From NCBI RefSeq assembly GCF_016808335.1, contig NC_053138.1, forward strand, positions 14,191,900-14,255,899: a stretch of DNA of 64,000 nucleotides, read 5' to 3'. This stretch comes from Panicum virgatum (Eukaryota > Streptophyta > Magnoliopsida > Poales > Poaceae). How positions within the stretch are numbered: the stretch's first letter is position 1; the number at the start of each line of letters is the position of its first letter. Below are positions 24,576 through 35,695 of the stretch, in pieces. A model generated the notes under the pieces. That model searched no databases. It was given only the letters and a program-made list of their open reading frames with translations, and was not told where the DNA came from. The translations under genes were made by a program, and so were the position numbers.

Positions 24576-24857
24576 GGCCTTGTTTGGTTTCCAGCACTAG
24601 GGAGTACTAGGAAACTTGAACCACTAATTACGGTATCAAACAAAGCTATTTTATAAAACCAACTTCAGAATCTTTGCGCTAGAAATCTTAGCATTACTGT
24701 AGTCAATCATGGATTAATTACCGTTATTAGATTCATCGCGAAAAGTTACTCACATCCCTAAAAAAGTTTTGCAAATAGACTTCATTTAGTACTTCATACA
24801 TCAAGATTTTTTTCGGGAAACGCACGTGCTAGTCACTAGCATTAACCAAACAAGGCC
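24576..24857. mobile_element. MITE with 3-bp target duplication (copy 2)
   Basis: A 282-bp element with perfect 14-bp terminal inverted repeats, GGCCTTGTTTGGTT and AACCAAACAAGGCC, flanked by ACT at 24573-24575 and 24858-24860. Interior related to copies 1 and 3-5 (CTTCATTTAGTACT, TTAGATTCATCGCG). Confidence 0.9.
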
Positions 24858-24860
24858 ACT

Positions 24861-25402
24861 GTAACGCCAGTGCCGTACCCACAGCTAAGGGTGGTAAATG
24901 GTCCAAGATTTTGAACTAGAAAATCTAACTGCAATCTTATACAATTTTGAACTAAATAATTTAAAAGTCTTATTGGACTGCGAAGAGACCACTAGGACCA
25001 TAACCCATTACCACCTCTGAACCGCAGCCGCACCATTGTATGTATTCAAGACAGATATTCCTGCTACTGAAAAACCTACAAATTTTGCATTAACCAATCT
25101 TACGTCTTTAGTTCTACTGACTAATGATGTGACCGAGGCTAGTTCTACACAGCTTGCAAAAACATTCAACGCATATGACCCTGGGGGGACCCAATTCAGG
25201 TCTCGCATGCATGCACAAGCATGAAACCCTGCTTTTGGAGCTTTGGGGGTCAAACCAGGCCATTGCCGCGCATGTAGCTCTAAACCACAGCTGACACAGC
25301 CACCCTGCCTTTCAATCACCCCAATACTCCAATACTGACTCATGCTGATGCATCTTGTATCCCTATCTATTCGAGGTTTTCAAAATTACACGTGCAGCTA
25401 TC
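24861..25402. other. 3' flank of the CTLH gene
   Basis: A 111-codon frame at 25008-25343 (-) has no recognised domain. It could hold 3' untranslated sequence of the CTLH gene; nothing else is supported. Confidence 0.35.
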
Positions 25403-27404
25403 TCATATACGGCTTACTTCAGCAAACTCTCCAGCTGTCCGTAGCCTCTTTGCACCCTTTTGTGAATCAAAAGCTTGCTCAAAACTTTCGCGAAAATGAG
25501 CATCATAGGGTCTTGAATGATTCATACCTGACAAAGACAACCACATAAATTACATGCAATGGGTAAGGTTCATGATCACTGGCTCAGCATAGGCACTAGT
25601 GTGTCATTTATGGTAACTTGTTTCAGACATTTGGGCTATTTCATTTTCAGGTGCAAAAAAAACAGAGCACATGAATTCTCATTGTTGCAAAACAATGAAT
25701 ACCCAAATATTTTACATGTGTTAATATTTGGAGCTATTGAAATAATTTTAGTTGGTCTTTCTGATGTAAGCAGCATAGCCTCCAAAATTGGTGCACTTGG
25801 AACACCTGTAGATCATAGTGTTACAGTTACAAACCAAGGATGATACTTCTAAAGTAGAAGAAATATTGTGTGCGCATATGACAAGACAAGGATAGCAGGG
25901 GCTTAGATTATATGCATCGAAATCAAGAATCCATGAATAATGAGATAAAAGAAAGAAAGCATAAGGGATGAAGTATGGTCCTAAAAGATTCCAATTTAAA
26001 TGTGGACCACAAGATTCAAACAAAAACATAATATCTGTGAAAAGTGAGTAAACAACACTATAATTGATTCATGAGAGTCTAAACTAAAGCTTTCATAGAG
26101 AGGAAAACTGAGGAAGATTCGGAAAGAAAACATCTAGTATGGTACCCAGTATGTCCCTTTTTTAAAAGGTACCCAATATATCACACAAGTATCTACTAAA
26201 AGCATATGAAGGGACTGAATGCTGACCTGAGTCACCGGGCTGATTTGTCTGCTGACTGGAGGGTAGCCTGCATATAACGAAAAGGTACATTTACACAGAG
26301 GCATATTGATGGCGAAAACATGCAACTATTCAAAATTCTGATAATATGTTGGCTGATCTGTCTGTATGGGCTACCTCCTCTTCTGTAGAAGGAAACGTGC
26401 GAGTTCACATGCTGGTTTGCGCTCCACTCTCTTCCTTTGACGCCTCCAAGACCCCCGCAAACTGGCAATGTGGAAGACATTCGTGCAAGAGAGACGGCCT
26501 CTTGCTGAAGAGGTCAAGGGCGAAGAAGTTGAAAGGAGACTGAGAGGTACCCAATGGGGGTTATTTCTGATGCCGTGGGTGTGCACTACAGCTCTCGCAT
26601 TCGTAAGCTGCATTTGACTTCAGGATGAAGATGAAGCAACTCCTACCGTTCCTCCAAGGTTCTGAGCTTTATGTCCTCCCAGTTCACGGATGCCCTGCAG
26701 GCACAAATCTGAGCCATCACAATTCATAAGAACTCAACCTGGAAAATCGTTTGCATTTGAGCTAGTGCTTGGTTGATTAGGTAGCCTAGGTAGTACTAGG
26801 CTACTAGCAGGTACCTGGCTTGTGCAGAGACCATGGAGCGATACAGGTCATTGCGCTCCGCAATCTCGGGGAACTTTTTGCGGAAGGCATCATCATTGGA
26901 CCAGAAAAGCGAGCTGGCGGCGTGGCCACCTTCCTTACCGCGGCAGGCGAGGAAAGCAAGCATAGTGTGGTGCTGCATTTTGTGCAAGAAGGAGGTGTAG
27001 TGCTGGGTTGTGCCCTCCCCCTCCCAGAGGGGCGAGAATCCTTTCAGGTAAGTTCCGGCGGCTTCCCACCGCCCATCCTTCACCAGCTTCTGCAGATGCG
27101 CGGCGTCGAAGTACACCATGGACTCCCTCTCGAGCCTGAAAAATCCATGTAGAAACATTTAGGAATCAGTTCCCCGGTTGGCCGGTTCGTATCTACGGAT
27201 TGGCTCACCGTGCGGCAATGGTGACGCAATAATCGCAGCAAGCTGACAAAAAGAAACTTGACGGAGGAATCAGGAAATCAAAGCACGAGGGAGGAGAGGG
27301 GACGGGCGGTACGTATGGGCGGTGCTGTGGAGGCCCTGGTGCTTGAAGAAGCGATCCAACCGGCGGAGGTGAAGCAGAACCACCGGGGAAGACTGAGAAT
27401 TCAT
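25403..27404 (-). CDS. LisH/CTLH-domain protein, function unknown
   Basis: A predicted six-exon gene: 27313-27404, 26815-27135, 26647-26694, 26375-26566, 26227-26267, 25403-25527, giving 272 aa with consistent phases. The N-terminus has a LisH-like motif (LLHLRRLDRFFKHQGLHST) and a CTLH-like region (GRWEAAGTYLKGFSPLW, HHTMLAFLACRGKEGG, NDLYRSM). These modules mediate dimerisation and complex assembly in TOPLESS, RanBPM and related proteins, but no WD40 part is seen here. The 3' half contains a basic stretch (RGSWRRQRKRVERKP). Exons 1 and 2 are convincing; exon 4 onward is weaker, and the third intron is only 80 bp. The interval 26567-26646 may be former coding sequence now containing stops, so the gene could be decaying. 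It lies between TAF5 and carboxypeptidase copy B. No specific function is proposed. Confidence 0.6.
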
Positions 27405-28483
27405 CCCTTCCGGTTCCCAGCGACGATCCTTGCTATCTCCATGTTCGTGCTCGTGGTGATTAAGGTTTGGTTGGGTCGAAGAGGACGACCTTGGCCGGAG
27501 GAGGGGAAGGGGCGGCCGGCCGGCCGGCCGTCCTTTTACTCCTACACTAGTCCGATCCGATGCTCATTGGTATATGTATGTTGTCCCCAAATGCTTGGAT
27601 TACACGGACTCTACAAGGATGTTCCTTTTTTTTTCTCGAAAAGATCTCTACAAGGATGTTGAGATGTCCCAATTACGATTATGATGGACCGGAAGGGAAC
27701 ATACTGGGGCACAGTACATCCCCTTTTACAAACAAGACCTTAAAAAAAAAGATAACAGATAGGTTCCTAGGTGTCCTGTTCGTCCTCATCGCCACCACTC
27801 CAACTTGCTGAGCAGAAGAAGCGCCGGCGATGTCCAGAATTCCAGTTCCTCCGCCAGGCGCCAGAGGATCCCAAGCCTTTGTAGAGTCGCATAACCCACC
27901 ACCCCGGAGCTCCATCCAAGATGGATTTCAGTCGCTGAACAGAATTGATAATCTTACCACCGAAAACGAAGGAAGAGGAATCAAGTTCTCCAGCCACTGC
28001 AGACTGGAGCTTTTATTTTTTTACTATTATTACGAATGTCATGTATCCGAAAACCACTCTTATGATTGACTTTAAAAATTACCACGGGAGAGAGAAGAAA
28101 TATTACAAGTTCCCCACTGAGAGCTCAACTAGAGATGGAAGAGGTAGTAATGCCAGTTCCCCGCTGGTACAGTTGTGGTTTGATCACTTCAAACTGTACT
28201 GACGATTGTGCCAAATTCCCACACTTCAAACTCGAGGCTTTCTTTTTTGATATGAAGTTTTGCGTGTAGAGGCGGCTAAAGGTTGAAGCTGATTTCAGTA
28301 TCAGGTGGAGTGGAGCGCTTATTAGCAACAGGGAATTCAAATGTTTATTTTTGAATCAGAAAGTGTATTCTATTCCAATAAGCATTATTACTCAGTGATA
28401 CAAATATGATTATCGGTGCACAGTTGTGAGCTGCGAGCCTGCGACAAACTCGTTGGCGCGGGCAGGCCATCAGGTGGCGCTCC
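27405..28483. other. Intergenic between CTLH gene and carboxypeptidase copy B
   Basis: Contains the CTLH promoter side and the 3' flank of carboxypeptidase B. A 76-codon frame on the minus strand (27767-27997) is the best small open frame but shows no known motif, and I do not call it a gene. Short T- and A-runs are present. Confidence 0.4.
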
Positions 28484-29794
28484 TCAAGCCGTCGCCACGA
28501 CACCACCGCGGCGCCCGAATGGCCCCGCCTGCAGCACCCAGTCCTCGATCATCTCCTGCGCGGCGCGGCCGTTGTCCGCCGGCACCAGGTGCCCAGCCCC
28601 GTACACCACCACGTGCGAGAGCGCGCCGGAACGTTGCACGTAGCCCGCGAGGTCCCCGTCGCGCGTCCGCCACACGGCGCGGTCGGCGTCGAGGAAGGCG
28701 ACCAGCCCGTCCCAGCGCACCTCGCCGAGCCACGCCTCCGTGGACACGACGCCGTCCCTGAGGTCGCGGATGCCCTGGTACAGCAGCACGCGCGTGCGCC
28801 GCAGCAGCGATTCCACCTGCGGCACCACGCTCCTCATCACGTCCGCGTGCATCGCCGCGTCCACCGCGTCGCCGCACTCCTCCCACACCACGTCGCCGCG
28901 CGCGCCCAGCGCCGCCTTGGCCTCCGGCCGGTTCAGGAACGCGCCCACGGGGTCCGTCCGGTACGGCCGCTGCTTCGCCGTGTCGTACAGCGTGGCCAGG
29001 CCGGTCATGTTCTGCAGCCGCGACAGCACCCGCCCCCGCGCGTCCGCCGCCTCGCGCCACCGCTCCGCGCGCGTCAGCGCCACTGCCTTCGCCTGCAGCG
29101 CCTCCAGCTCCCGCTTCTGCCGCGCGTTGATGAGGCCCGAGAAGTAGGCCGCGTCCGCGTGCGTGGCCACCTGCGCGACGGGGTGCGTGAGCCCGTTGCC
29201 GATGGCCACGCCACGGAGGTTGACGCGCAGCGCCTCCGGCAGCGTGGGGTTCACGTCCAGGATGTGCGCCCCCGCCGCGGGGACGTACTTGCCGGCGTAG
29301 CTCTCGCCGGTGATGAAGAACGGCCGCGCGCGGAAGCTGGGCTCCAGGGCGAGGAACGACTGCAGCGCGGCGAGGATGTGCGCGGCGACGACGGACTGGT
29401 TGGTGGGGATGTCGGCGGGGGACGGCGCGGCGCTGAAGCCGGTGCCGAGCGGGCTGTCGATGAAGAGGAGCCCGAAGCGGCGGTTCCACGCAAAGGGGTT
29501 GGGCGAGAGGGAGACGCTGTCGGGGGCGACGAAGTAGGGGCCGAGCTCGAAGAAGTTGCCGATGAGGCTGGAGCAGCCGGGTCCGCCCTGCAGCCAGAGG
29601 AGGAGCGGCGTGGAGGCCGGCGGCGTGAGCGGGTGGGTGGCCTCGTAGTAGGCGAAGAAGAGCGAGGCGTTGGCGGGCGAGATAGGGAGGTAGCCCGATT
29701 TCGTCGGCAGGGCTTCTGTGGGGAATACCACTGCCGCGGCTGAGAGTGGGATGGCGACGAGGAGGAGGACGAGGGCAGGGAGCGGTGGAGCCAT
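28484..29794 (-). CDS. Serine carboxypeptidase-like protein (SCPL50-type), copy B
   Basis: An intronless 436-codon S10-family gene, paralogous to copy A (14069-15406, opposite strand), with about 30 substitutions over about 415 aligned residues by eye. The start at 29794 gives a signal peptide (MAPPLPALVLLLVAIPLSAA); the frame extends upstream but without signal-peptide character. Motifs: LLWLQGGPGCSS, GESYAGKY (nucleophile Ser), LLYQGIRDLRDG (Asp) and GAGHLVPADN (His), so the triad is intact and the oxyanion motif is canonical, unlike copy A. Differences from copy A cluster in the signal peptide and the C-terminus after EMIEDWVL. The enzyme should be secretory or vacuolar; its substrate is unknown. 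Confidence 0.93.
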   Translation of the reverse strand: MAPPLPALVLLLVAIPLSAAAVVFPTEALPTKSGYLPISPANASLFFAYYEATHPLTPPASTPLLLWLQGGPGCSSLIGNFFELGPYFVAPDSVSLSPNPFAWNRRFGLLFIDSPLGTGFSAAPSPADIPTNQSVVAAHILAALQSFLALEPSFRARPFFITGESYAGKYVPAAGAHILDVNPTLPEALRVNLRGVAIGNGLTHPVAQVATHADAAYFSGLINARQKRELEALQAKAVALTRAERWREAADARGRVLSRLQNMTGLATLYDTAKQRPYRTDPVGAFLNRPEAKAALGARGDVVWEECGDAVDAAMHADVMRSVVPQVESLLRRTRVLLYQGIRDLRDGVVSTEAWLGEVRWDGLVAFLDADRAVWRTRDGDLAGYVQRSGALSHVVVYGAGHLVPADNGRAAQEMIEDWVLQAGPFGRRGGVVATA

Positions 29795-30999
29795 GGGATG
29801 GGGCTCGCTGAAGCTGAACCGAGCTAATCCGGTTGGGACTGGGATATCACTTATCAGATTGCCAATGAGCTTTTCTTGAAAAAAAAAGATTGTCACTTGT
29901 CAGGGTGTTCAGTGTGGATGGGGTCGGACAAGAGTCGTTGCACCCAACACCGTGTCGGTTTTGTTGGGTGATAGTATGACGAACGACCCGTAGATGTCAT
30001 TGAACCCGCAGAACGCAGGGGGGGCACAGCTCCTAGCACGAAATCATCAAAGTATTATACAAGCTGGCTACGAGAAACGCAACGCTCAAGCCTCGAATGG
30101 CAACAGGAGGAACAGACAGAACACCAATACAAGAATCACCTGCTCCAATGACCAATTAATATATATATATATATATATACTATACTAATGTGCCAGGAAT
30201 CGGCGCGCGGCCGTTCGTTCCGGCCCACGGGGGGCGGGGGTACTGTTCATTGGGCCACGTGTACTGTTTAAGTGGGCCCACGTGGGTCCGGATACTGTTC
30301 ATTGGGCCCACATGTACTGTTCAAGTGACCCGCATACTATTCAAGTGGGCCCGTGTACTATTTAGTTGGGCCCGCGTATAAAATATATTTAATTATTTTT
30401 ATATAAAAAATAATATGATTTTGTATACTGCGTTCGCATGTAATAGCCCTATTGTTTGTATACTACTTAGTGGGGACCCACACCATTTGGGACACATGCA
30501 CATTTAGTGTGCCCCACTTAATGGAACCACGGTACTATTATGTGCCTCTATCATTTGAAAAAAAAACATCGATCGTAATTTCGTATAAAAAAATAAAATA
30601 AATTTAACTTTTCCTAGATATAAAAATAATAACTTTGTACACCACATTCATCTACGATAGCTCTAATACTTTTTATAATTTATTTCCCGTACATAAATTC
30701 AAAAAATAGGATTAATTATTCTTTCATCACTAATTTCATACATTACTCTGTCAGCTATTTTTACTCACGCCTAAAACTCAACGGATTTCTAAGAAAAAAA
30801 GTTATACTGTGCTTAGATGACCATTATGATAGTATAAAATATCTAAATTTAATATTAGATTGATGACAACAAAATATAAATTTATGTTTCATCAATTTTT
30901 TTTCAAGTTAATATTTTTCGAATAGAGTCCCTTGGGCAGAGCTCCAACAACGGCTTCAAAACCGGTTCCGTCCAAAGCTCTAGCAAAGGTGAAGTCTAA
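29795..30999. other. Repeat-rich intergenic DNA
   Basis: No gene recognised. A (TA)n microsatellite lies at about 30161-30180. From 30241 to 30378 a degenerate tandem array repeats a unit like TACTGTTCAAGTGGGCCCAC about five times. The rest is AT-rich. From about 30925 the sequence belongs to an old GAGCTCC-type element that hosts the next MITE. Confidence 0.5.
30241..30378. repeat. Degenerate GTGGGCCCAC / TACTGTTCA tandem array
   Basis: Around five imperfect copies of a 20-30 bp unit with the palindromic core GTGGGCCCAC. It may be the subterminal part of a transposon, but no termini could be assigned. Confidence 0.6.
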
Positions 31000-31719
31000 G
31001 GGGGTGTTTAGAAACAGAGACTTCAAAAAAGTCCTAGGGACTTTTTAGTATTTAGAAGTATTAAATAAATATTAATTATAAAACTAACTGCAGAACCCTG
31101 GGGCTAAACTGCGAGACGAATCTAATGAGGTATCTTAATCTATGATTAGCGAATGGTTACTGTAGTACCACTGTAGCAAATTATGAATTAATTAGGCTCA
31201 TTAGATTCGTCTCGCGAAAAAAGTAGACCTGGGCAAACGTCGGGTCGGGTCGGGTTCGAGTCGGGTCAAGGTCGGGTCACGGGTCGCATAGGATGGCCCG
31301 CGCCCGACCCGTACCTATCACCGGGTCGGGTCGGGTTGGCCCGTGCACCCTGCGCGGGCGTGTCGGGTCGGGTTTTTTTCGAGTTGGGTCGGGTATTTTG
31401 GCCTTTGGGTCGGGTTTTTCGGGTTGGGTCGGGTTTTGGGTCAAAAATCACGGCCCGTGCCCGGCCCGTTGATTGTTGCGGGTCAAAAAATACGGCCCGC
31501 GCCCACCCGCCACGTAGCTCGGGTCGGGTCGGGTCGGGTTTTTTTCGGGCGGGTTGGGTCGGGTTGTTCGGGTCGGGTGACCCATGCCCAGGTCTACGAA
31601 AGAGCACTCAGCTGTCAAAAAAACATTTATAAACAGATTTTATTTAATACTATAAAATAGTAAGATTCCTTTTGATGTGATAGGGACTTCTGAAAAAAGT
31701 CCTGGAGCCAAACAAGGCC
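31000..31719. mobile_element. MITE with 3-bp target duplication (copy 3), split by a nested insert
   Basis: Ends GGGGGTGTTTAG and AAACAAGGCC with TAA at 30997-30999 and 31720-31722. Its interior (GCGAGACGAATCTAATGAGG, TTAGATTCGTCTCGCGAAA) matches the other copies. The hAT-like element at 31224-31596 sits inside it. Confidence 0.8.
31224..31596. mobile_element. hAT-like MITE rich in GGGTC repeats, nested in copy 3
   Basis: A 373-bp element with terminal inverted repeats TAGACCTGGGCA and TGCCCAGGTCTA. Flanks GAAAAAAG/CGAAAGAG look like a degenerate 8-bp target duplication, which suggests the hAT superfamily. The interior is dominated by GGGTCGGGT repeats on the left arm and mixed orientations on the right. 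Open frames through it are artefacts of the repeat. Confidence 0.7.
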
Positions 31720-31930
31720 TAAAATAGCTTCCACTGTGATGATGGAGCCACAAAACTTGACTCCAACTGGCTGCTCCTCTTCAATTTATTTATAAAAACA
31801 GGGTGAAGCTGTTTTGCTAAATATTTTTTAAAATAGCTTTAATTCTATTAGAAAAATCACTCTATCTGATAAACCGAAATCTTGCTAAATGAGCTTCAAG
31901 TCAGCTAGCTAATAAAATGAAAATATAATT

Positions 31931-32240
31931 GCCCTGTTTGGTTTGTGCTACGCTAGACTGTAGCAACTTTGATTAATAATTAGGGGTACTAAATAATGAC
32001 AGTTTGCAAAACTAACTTCAGAACCCCTGCACTAGAAACCCTAAAAAATCTAATGAGATCTTTGAATGCGTGATTTGAAAATGGTTACTGTAGCATCACT
32101 GTAGCCAATCATCGATTAATTACTGTCATTAGATTTATTGCGAAAAGTTGCACCCATCACTGAAGAAATTTTGCAAATAGACTTCATTTAGTATTCCATG
32201 CATGCAAAAGAGGAACTAGTACAAAGAAACCAAACGGGTT
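31931..32240. mobile_element. MITE with 3-bp target duplication (copy 4)
   Basis: A 310-bp element, ends GCCCTGTTTGGTTT and AAACCAAACGGGTT, flanked by ATT at 31928-31930 and 32241-32243. Confidence 0.85.
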
Positions 32241-32242
32241 AT

Positions 32243-32310
32243 TGTATCCAGATGGAAGAGAAAAACGGGGCCAATATTTTATCTATATTGTATCCAGGTG
32301 GAAGAGAAAA
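32243..32310. repeat. Short direct repeat TTGTATCCAGRTGGAAGAGAAAA
   Basis: TTGTATCCAG(A/G)TGGAAGAG occurs twice about 46 bases apart between MITE copies 4 and 5. Confidence 0.7.
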
Positions 32311-32389
32311 GGAGAAGGCCTCAGCCGGCCGTGCATAGTACAGAGGATAGAAAATTTCGGCCGGGTCATTGGTTTCGCCCAGCGCTCGG

Positions 32390-32707
32390 CCGTGTTTGGT
32401 TATTTTCGCGCACATTTCCCAAAAAAAGAATCTCGTATGCATGGAGTACTAAATGAAATTTATTTGCAAAACTTTTTTAGGAATAAGTGTAACTTTTCGA
32501 GACAAATCTAATGACATTAATTAATCGATGATTGCTACAGTGATGCTACAGTACCGTCCTCTAGTTACGCGGCCAAAGATCTCATTAGACTCGCCCCGCG
32601 ATTTACACGAAGGGTTGTGGAGGTGGTTTTGTAATTAGACTTTATTTAATACTCTAAATAAGTGATCAGAGATGAAAAAAAATTCATGGAATACTAACCA
32701 AACACGG
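32390..32707. mobile_element. MITE with 3-bp target duplication (copy 5)
   Basis: A 318-bp element, ends CCGTGTTTGGTT and AACCAAACACGG, flanked by CGG at 32387-32389 and 32708-32710. Confidence 0.85.
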
Positions 32708-33456
32708 CGGTGCGCCCGGACCACAGCCGCAGGAATGCAGTTGCAACCTGAAGACTGACGAACATTGGCACGTTACTGGTCTAGGTGAATCCTGGAACTG
32801 GTGAACAACCTTCCACAGTTTTTGTTTTACCTATCGCCGAAGCAGCAACACTAATCATTTTCCGCCATTTATCTTTGGCCGAAGCAGCAAGACATTATCC
32901 ATTAGTCTTCTAGTTCATGTTAGCACAAGCTTATAAGCCGGTTTCACGCTACAGTATCTCAATTTGCACGATTTCACGCTACTGTGTCTCAATTAACAAG
33001 AAGCATCTCAATTTGCACGATTTCACGCTACCGTGTCACAATTTACAAGAAACAAGTGAAGCTGAAGCTCAAATAAGCCTAGAATGAAGTTGTATCTGAT
33101 CTAATCGAGTTCTCATACAATGCAGCAGCAGCAAAATCACCACCAGCTTAGTGGCATGGTAAGCTCATCAAACAATTTCAAGGCAACAATTTCATCCAAT
33201 CCCAGCATCAACAAAAGAAACAGGACACTTTCAGAAACTAAAGCAAAATCCATGAATGATTTATGCCATACAAGTGCACCCAACAGAGGATGACAGTTAC
33301 ATTTTGGTTCGCATAAAATAAGTCACCGCACGAGCAGTAGCAACAGGACGACACTGACTAGCACAACCTAACAGCGATACAGTAAGCATTCAGATAGAAA
33401 GCTAAACTCGAACACAGCTGCTGCATACAACCAGAGCATCCAGCAAAAGTATTTCT

Positions 33457-34338
33457 TCATTGCCTGCCTCGAGATTTCGCCCTCCTGGCCTCCTCTGGGG
33501 TTGATGGGAACAGCTCCACATACCTTGTCCCGATGGTCATCTTATCCTTGCACATAGCCGTCTTTGCAACTTCAGCTGTGGGGAACTCAACAAAGGCTTC
33601 ACCGGTAGCCTTCCCATCAGAGCGGTACGCAATATGCACATTCTCTTCTGTCAGCTCATATTCCAGGAAGAACTTGATGATGTCCTCGGTGGTTGCAGAG
33701 TAGGGAAGCCCACGGAGCTTCAGCACCTCAGTGTACTCCATGCTGCCCTTGTCTTCAGCCGGCTTCTTCGGCCTTGGAGGTGGTGGGGAGCGGCGGTACT
33801 CAGGCTCAAAGTACCCACCTTGGTTCACCTCGTTGGCTATTGCGCAGTAGTACTCCTGCTTCTTGCATCTAAACACCTCAACATATCTCCGGCCCATGTT
33901 CTGCCTGTTGCGATGGAGTGCAAATTCTGCCTGCATGGACGCCTGAAAGACCACAAAAGCCTCACCAGTAAAGCGGCCATTCTTGTTAACCAGGAGGCAA
34001 TCCACTATTTCCAGCCCCGCAAAGAACTTGCAGATGTCAACTTCGTTGCAGTCAAAAGGAAGTCCCCGCAGCCGGACACCTGGAAAGTTTTGGACGCCAG
34101 TGCTAACCCCTGCACCAGCTAAGCTGCTGTTGAAGGGCTGGTAGAAGGCACCACTGGCACCACCAGCATTGCTGCCCATAGCCCCAAAATAGGGAGGGCC
34201 TGGTTCCATCATCCTGGCCCTCTTTGAGACATCCAATGGACTCCCTGCGTTCACTGCGAAGTAGGGATTCGATTCCATCATCATTCGTGGCCTCTTTGAT
34301 CCCTCGTACCCATCCGAAACCCCCCAGCCTCCCATCAT
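33457..34338 (-). CDS. hnRNP H/F-type RNA-binding protein with two quasi-RRMs
   Basis: A 293-aa protein coded by a single exon. It has two RRM domains of the hnRNP H/F (GRSF1/ESRP) type: residues 87-157 (VRLRGLPFDCNEVDICKFF, RYVEVFRC) and 205-277 (VLKLRGLPYSATTEDIIKFF, RYVELFPST). The short LRGLPF and GEAFV motifs replace the aromatic RNP motifs, as in quasi-RRMs that bind G-rich RNA. The N-terminus is Gly/Met-rich with KRPRM and KRARM repeats that could be nuclear signals. A proline-rich linker separates the domains. It likely acts in nuclear pre-mRNA splicing; this is inferred from family. The leader is split by a long intron (see 34343-35464). MM starts the protein; the first ATG is chosen. 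Confidence 0.92.
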   Translation of the reverse strand: MMGGWGVSDGYEGSKRPRMMMESNPYFAVNAGSPLDVSKRARMMEPGPPYFGAMGSNAGGASGAFYQPFNSSLAGAGVSTGVQNFPGVRLRGLPFDCNEVDICKFFAGLEIVDCLLVNKNGRFTGEAFVVFQASMQAEFALHRNRQNMGRRYVEVFRCKKQEYYCAIANEVNQGGYFEPEYRRSPPPPRPKKPAEDKGSMEYTEVLKLRGLPYSATTEDIIKFFLEYELTEENVHIAYRSDGKATGEAFVEFPTAEVAKTAMCKDKMTIGTRYVELFPSTPEEARRAKSRGRQ

Positions 34339-34342
34339 TGCC

Positions 34343-35464
34343 CTTCAGATAATCCAGAGTCCCAAAAAGAGAAAAGAAAAGGAGAATAACCCCCCATCTC
34401 TCAATCCCGATTTCATCAAATAATAACCCAAATATAAAGATAAACTGTGTACAAAAGAAATACTTCTTCCGTTTTTAAATATATGACGTTTAGGTGGTCC
34501 TAAACGTCATCTATTTAAAAACGCAAGGAATAGAGCAGACAGCAAGGATAACAACATGTAATAATCAAGCCTAATTTTAGCCAAAACACAAATAAAGTAA
34601 ACATGAGCAACATTTATAAAAGCAACTTGTGACTACGACCCGAATTTCTCTGAACGTTTTAATGGCATGTTTCAGTGCACTGAAACTATAATTATGACTC
34701 TGGCTAAATTACCTATGATCATATTTGATTGCTTTACATACAGTACACAAGAACACATGGACAAAATTTTCAGTTTACATTAAAAAAGGGGATCCCTTAA
34801 AAAAGAGGTGAAAATTTAAACCCTAGAAGAAATTTGATGGAACGAAGCTGAACTGGAAGTTGATATCGTGTGTTTGATGACAATTGTACAGGATAGTTAG
34901 ATTTCAGATTAAGGACAAAACTATTTCAGATACCACAAACTAGCACACAGAGTCACAACAGGGGCAAAATTATTTCTAATATTTTCTTATTGTAAAGGAA
35001 TAGAATCAAATATAGCTAAATAATCAACATGGCACAAAAAACTTATTCGGCACAGAATCGCGCTAGACTATTTCAGTGCCCATTAATTTCCCAGGGGTTG
35101 CTATGAGGATGCACGAAAATTTACAGCCCAAAATCCCGTGAAGTACCTGGCATCTTAGTCGACAAATTGCTAGCGGCATCAGTTTGGTTCCGTGCCAGCG
35201 GCGGATTTACCGTGGGTCACGGGGTTTCAGACGAACCCCCAACAATCCAGCCAGAAAAAACCCAATCTAATCGCTATTAACCAATCCGAATAAACAACCC
35301 TAACCAATTCGGGACGAACTAGACGGATTGTTCCAGATTTTAGGGGACAGATCATCCCTAGGATTCAGGGGAACGCATCAGGGAGCAGATTCTACATCGG
35401 AATAAGCGAGCAATCACGGCAATCAGGCTAGGGCATCGTAGCCAGCAAAAGGGGGATAAACTCA
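34343..35464 (-). other. 5' leader intron of the RNA-binding protein gene
   Basis: On the minus strand a donor GTGAGTTT follows CTTCTGCCCC at 35465, and an acceptor TTATCTGAAG ends four bases before the start codon. Both sites are canonical. The intron, about 1.1 kb, carries a small Stowaway-like MITE. Confidence 0.65.
34463..34530. mobile_element. Short Stowaway-like foldback MITE
   Basis: A 68-bp hairpin with ends CTTCTTCCGTTTTTAAATA and TATTTAAAAACGCAAGGAA, flanked by TA on both sides. The central arms TGACGTTTAG/CTAAACGTCA pair as well. Size and TA target fit a Tc1/mariner-type MITE. Confidence 0.8.
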
Positions 35465-35695
35465 CGGGGCAGAAGGGGGAGTGGCGTAGATGCGGTCCGA
35501 GCATACCTAGATCTGGACGGAGGCGTGTTCATCTGGATCGACCGGCGGCCGGCTCGGTGGCGGAGGCGAGGGCGCCGGGTCGCGGTCAGGAGAGGGGACT
35601 CCGCCTCGGGCGGCTAGGGTTAGGGTACCGGGGGTGAAAACCGGAGATGGCGACGAGGACGAGGACCCTGTCAGCCGGCTTGTGGGCTGGGGGCG

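Noticed and set aside
30241..30378. CRISPR-like spaced repeats
   Set aside because: The units are degenerate and unevenly spaced in plant nuclear DNA; a tandem transposon-type repeat explains them.
31266..31660. Open frames through the GGGTC repeats
   Set aside because: Low-complexity repeat of a hAT-like MITE, not a protein.
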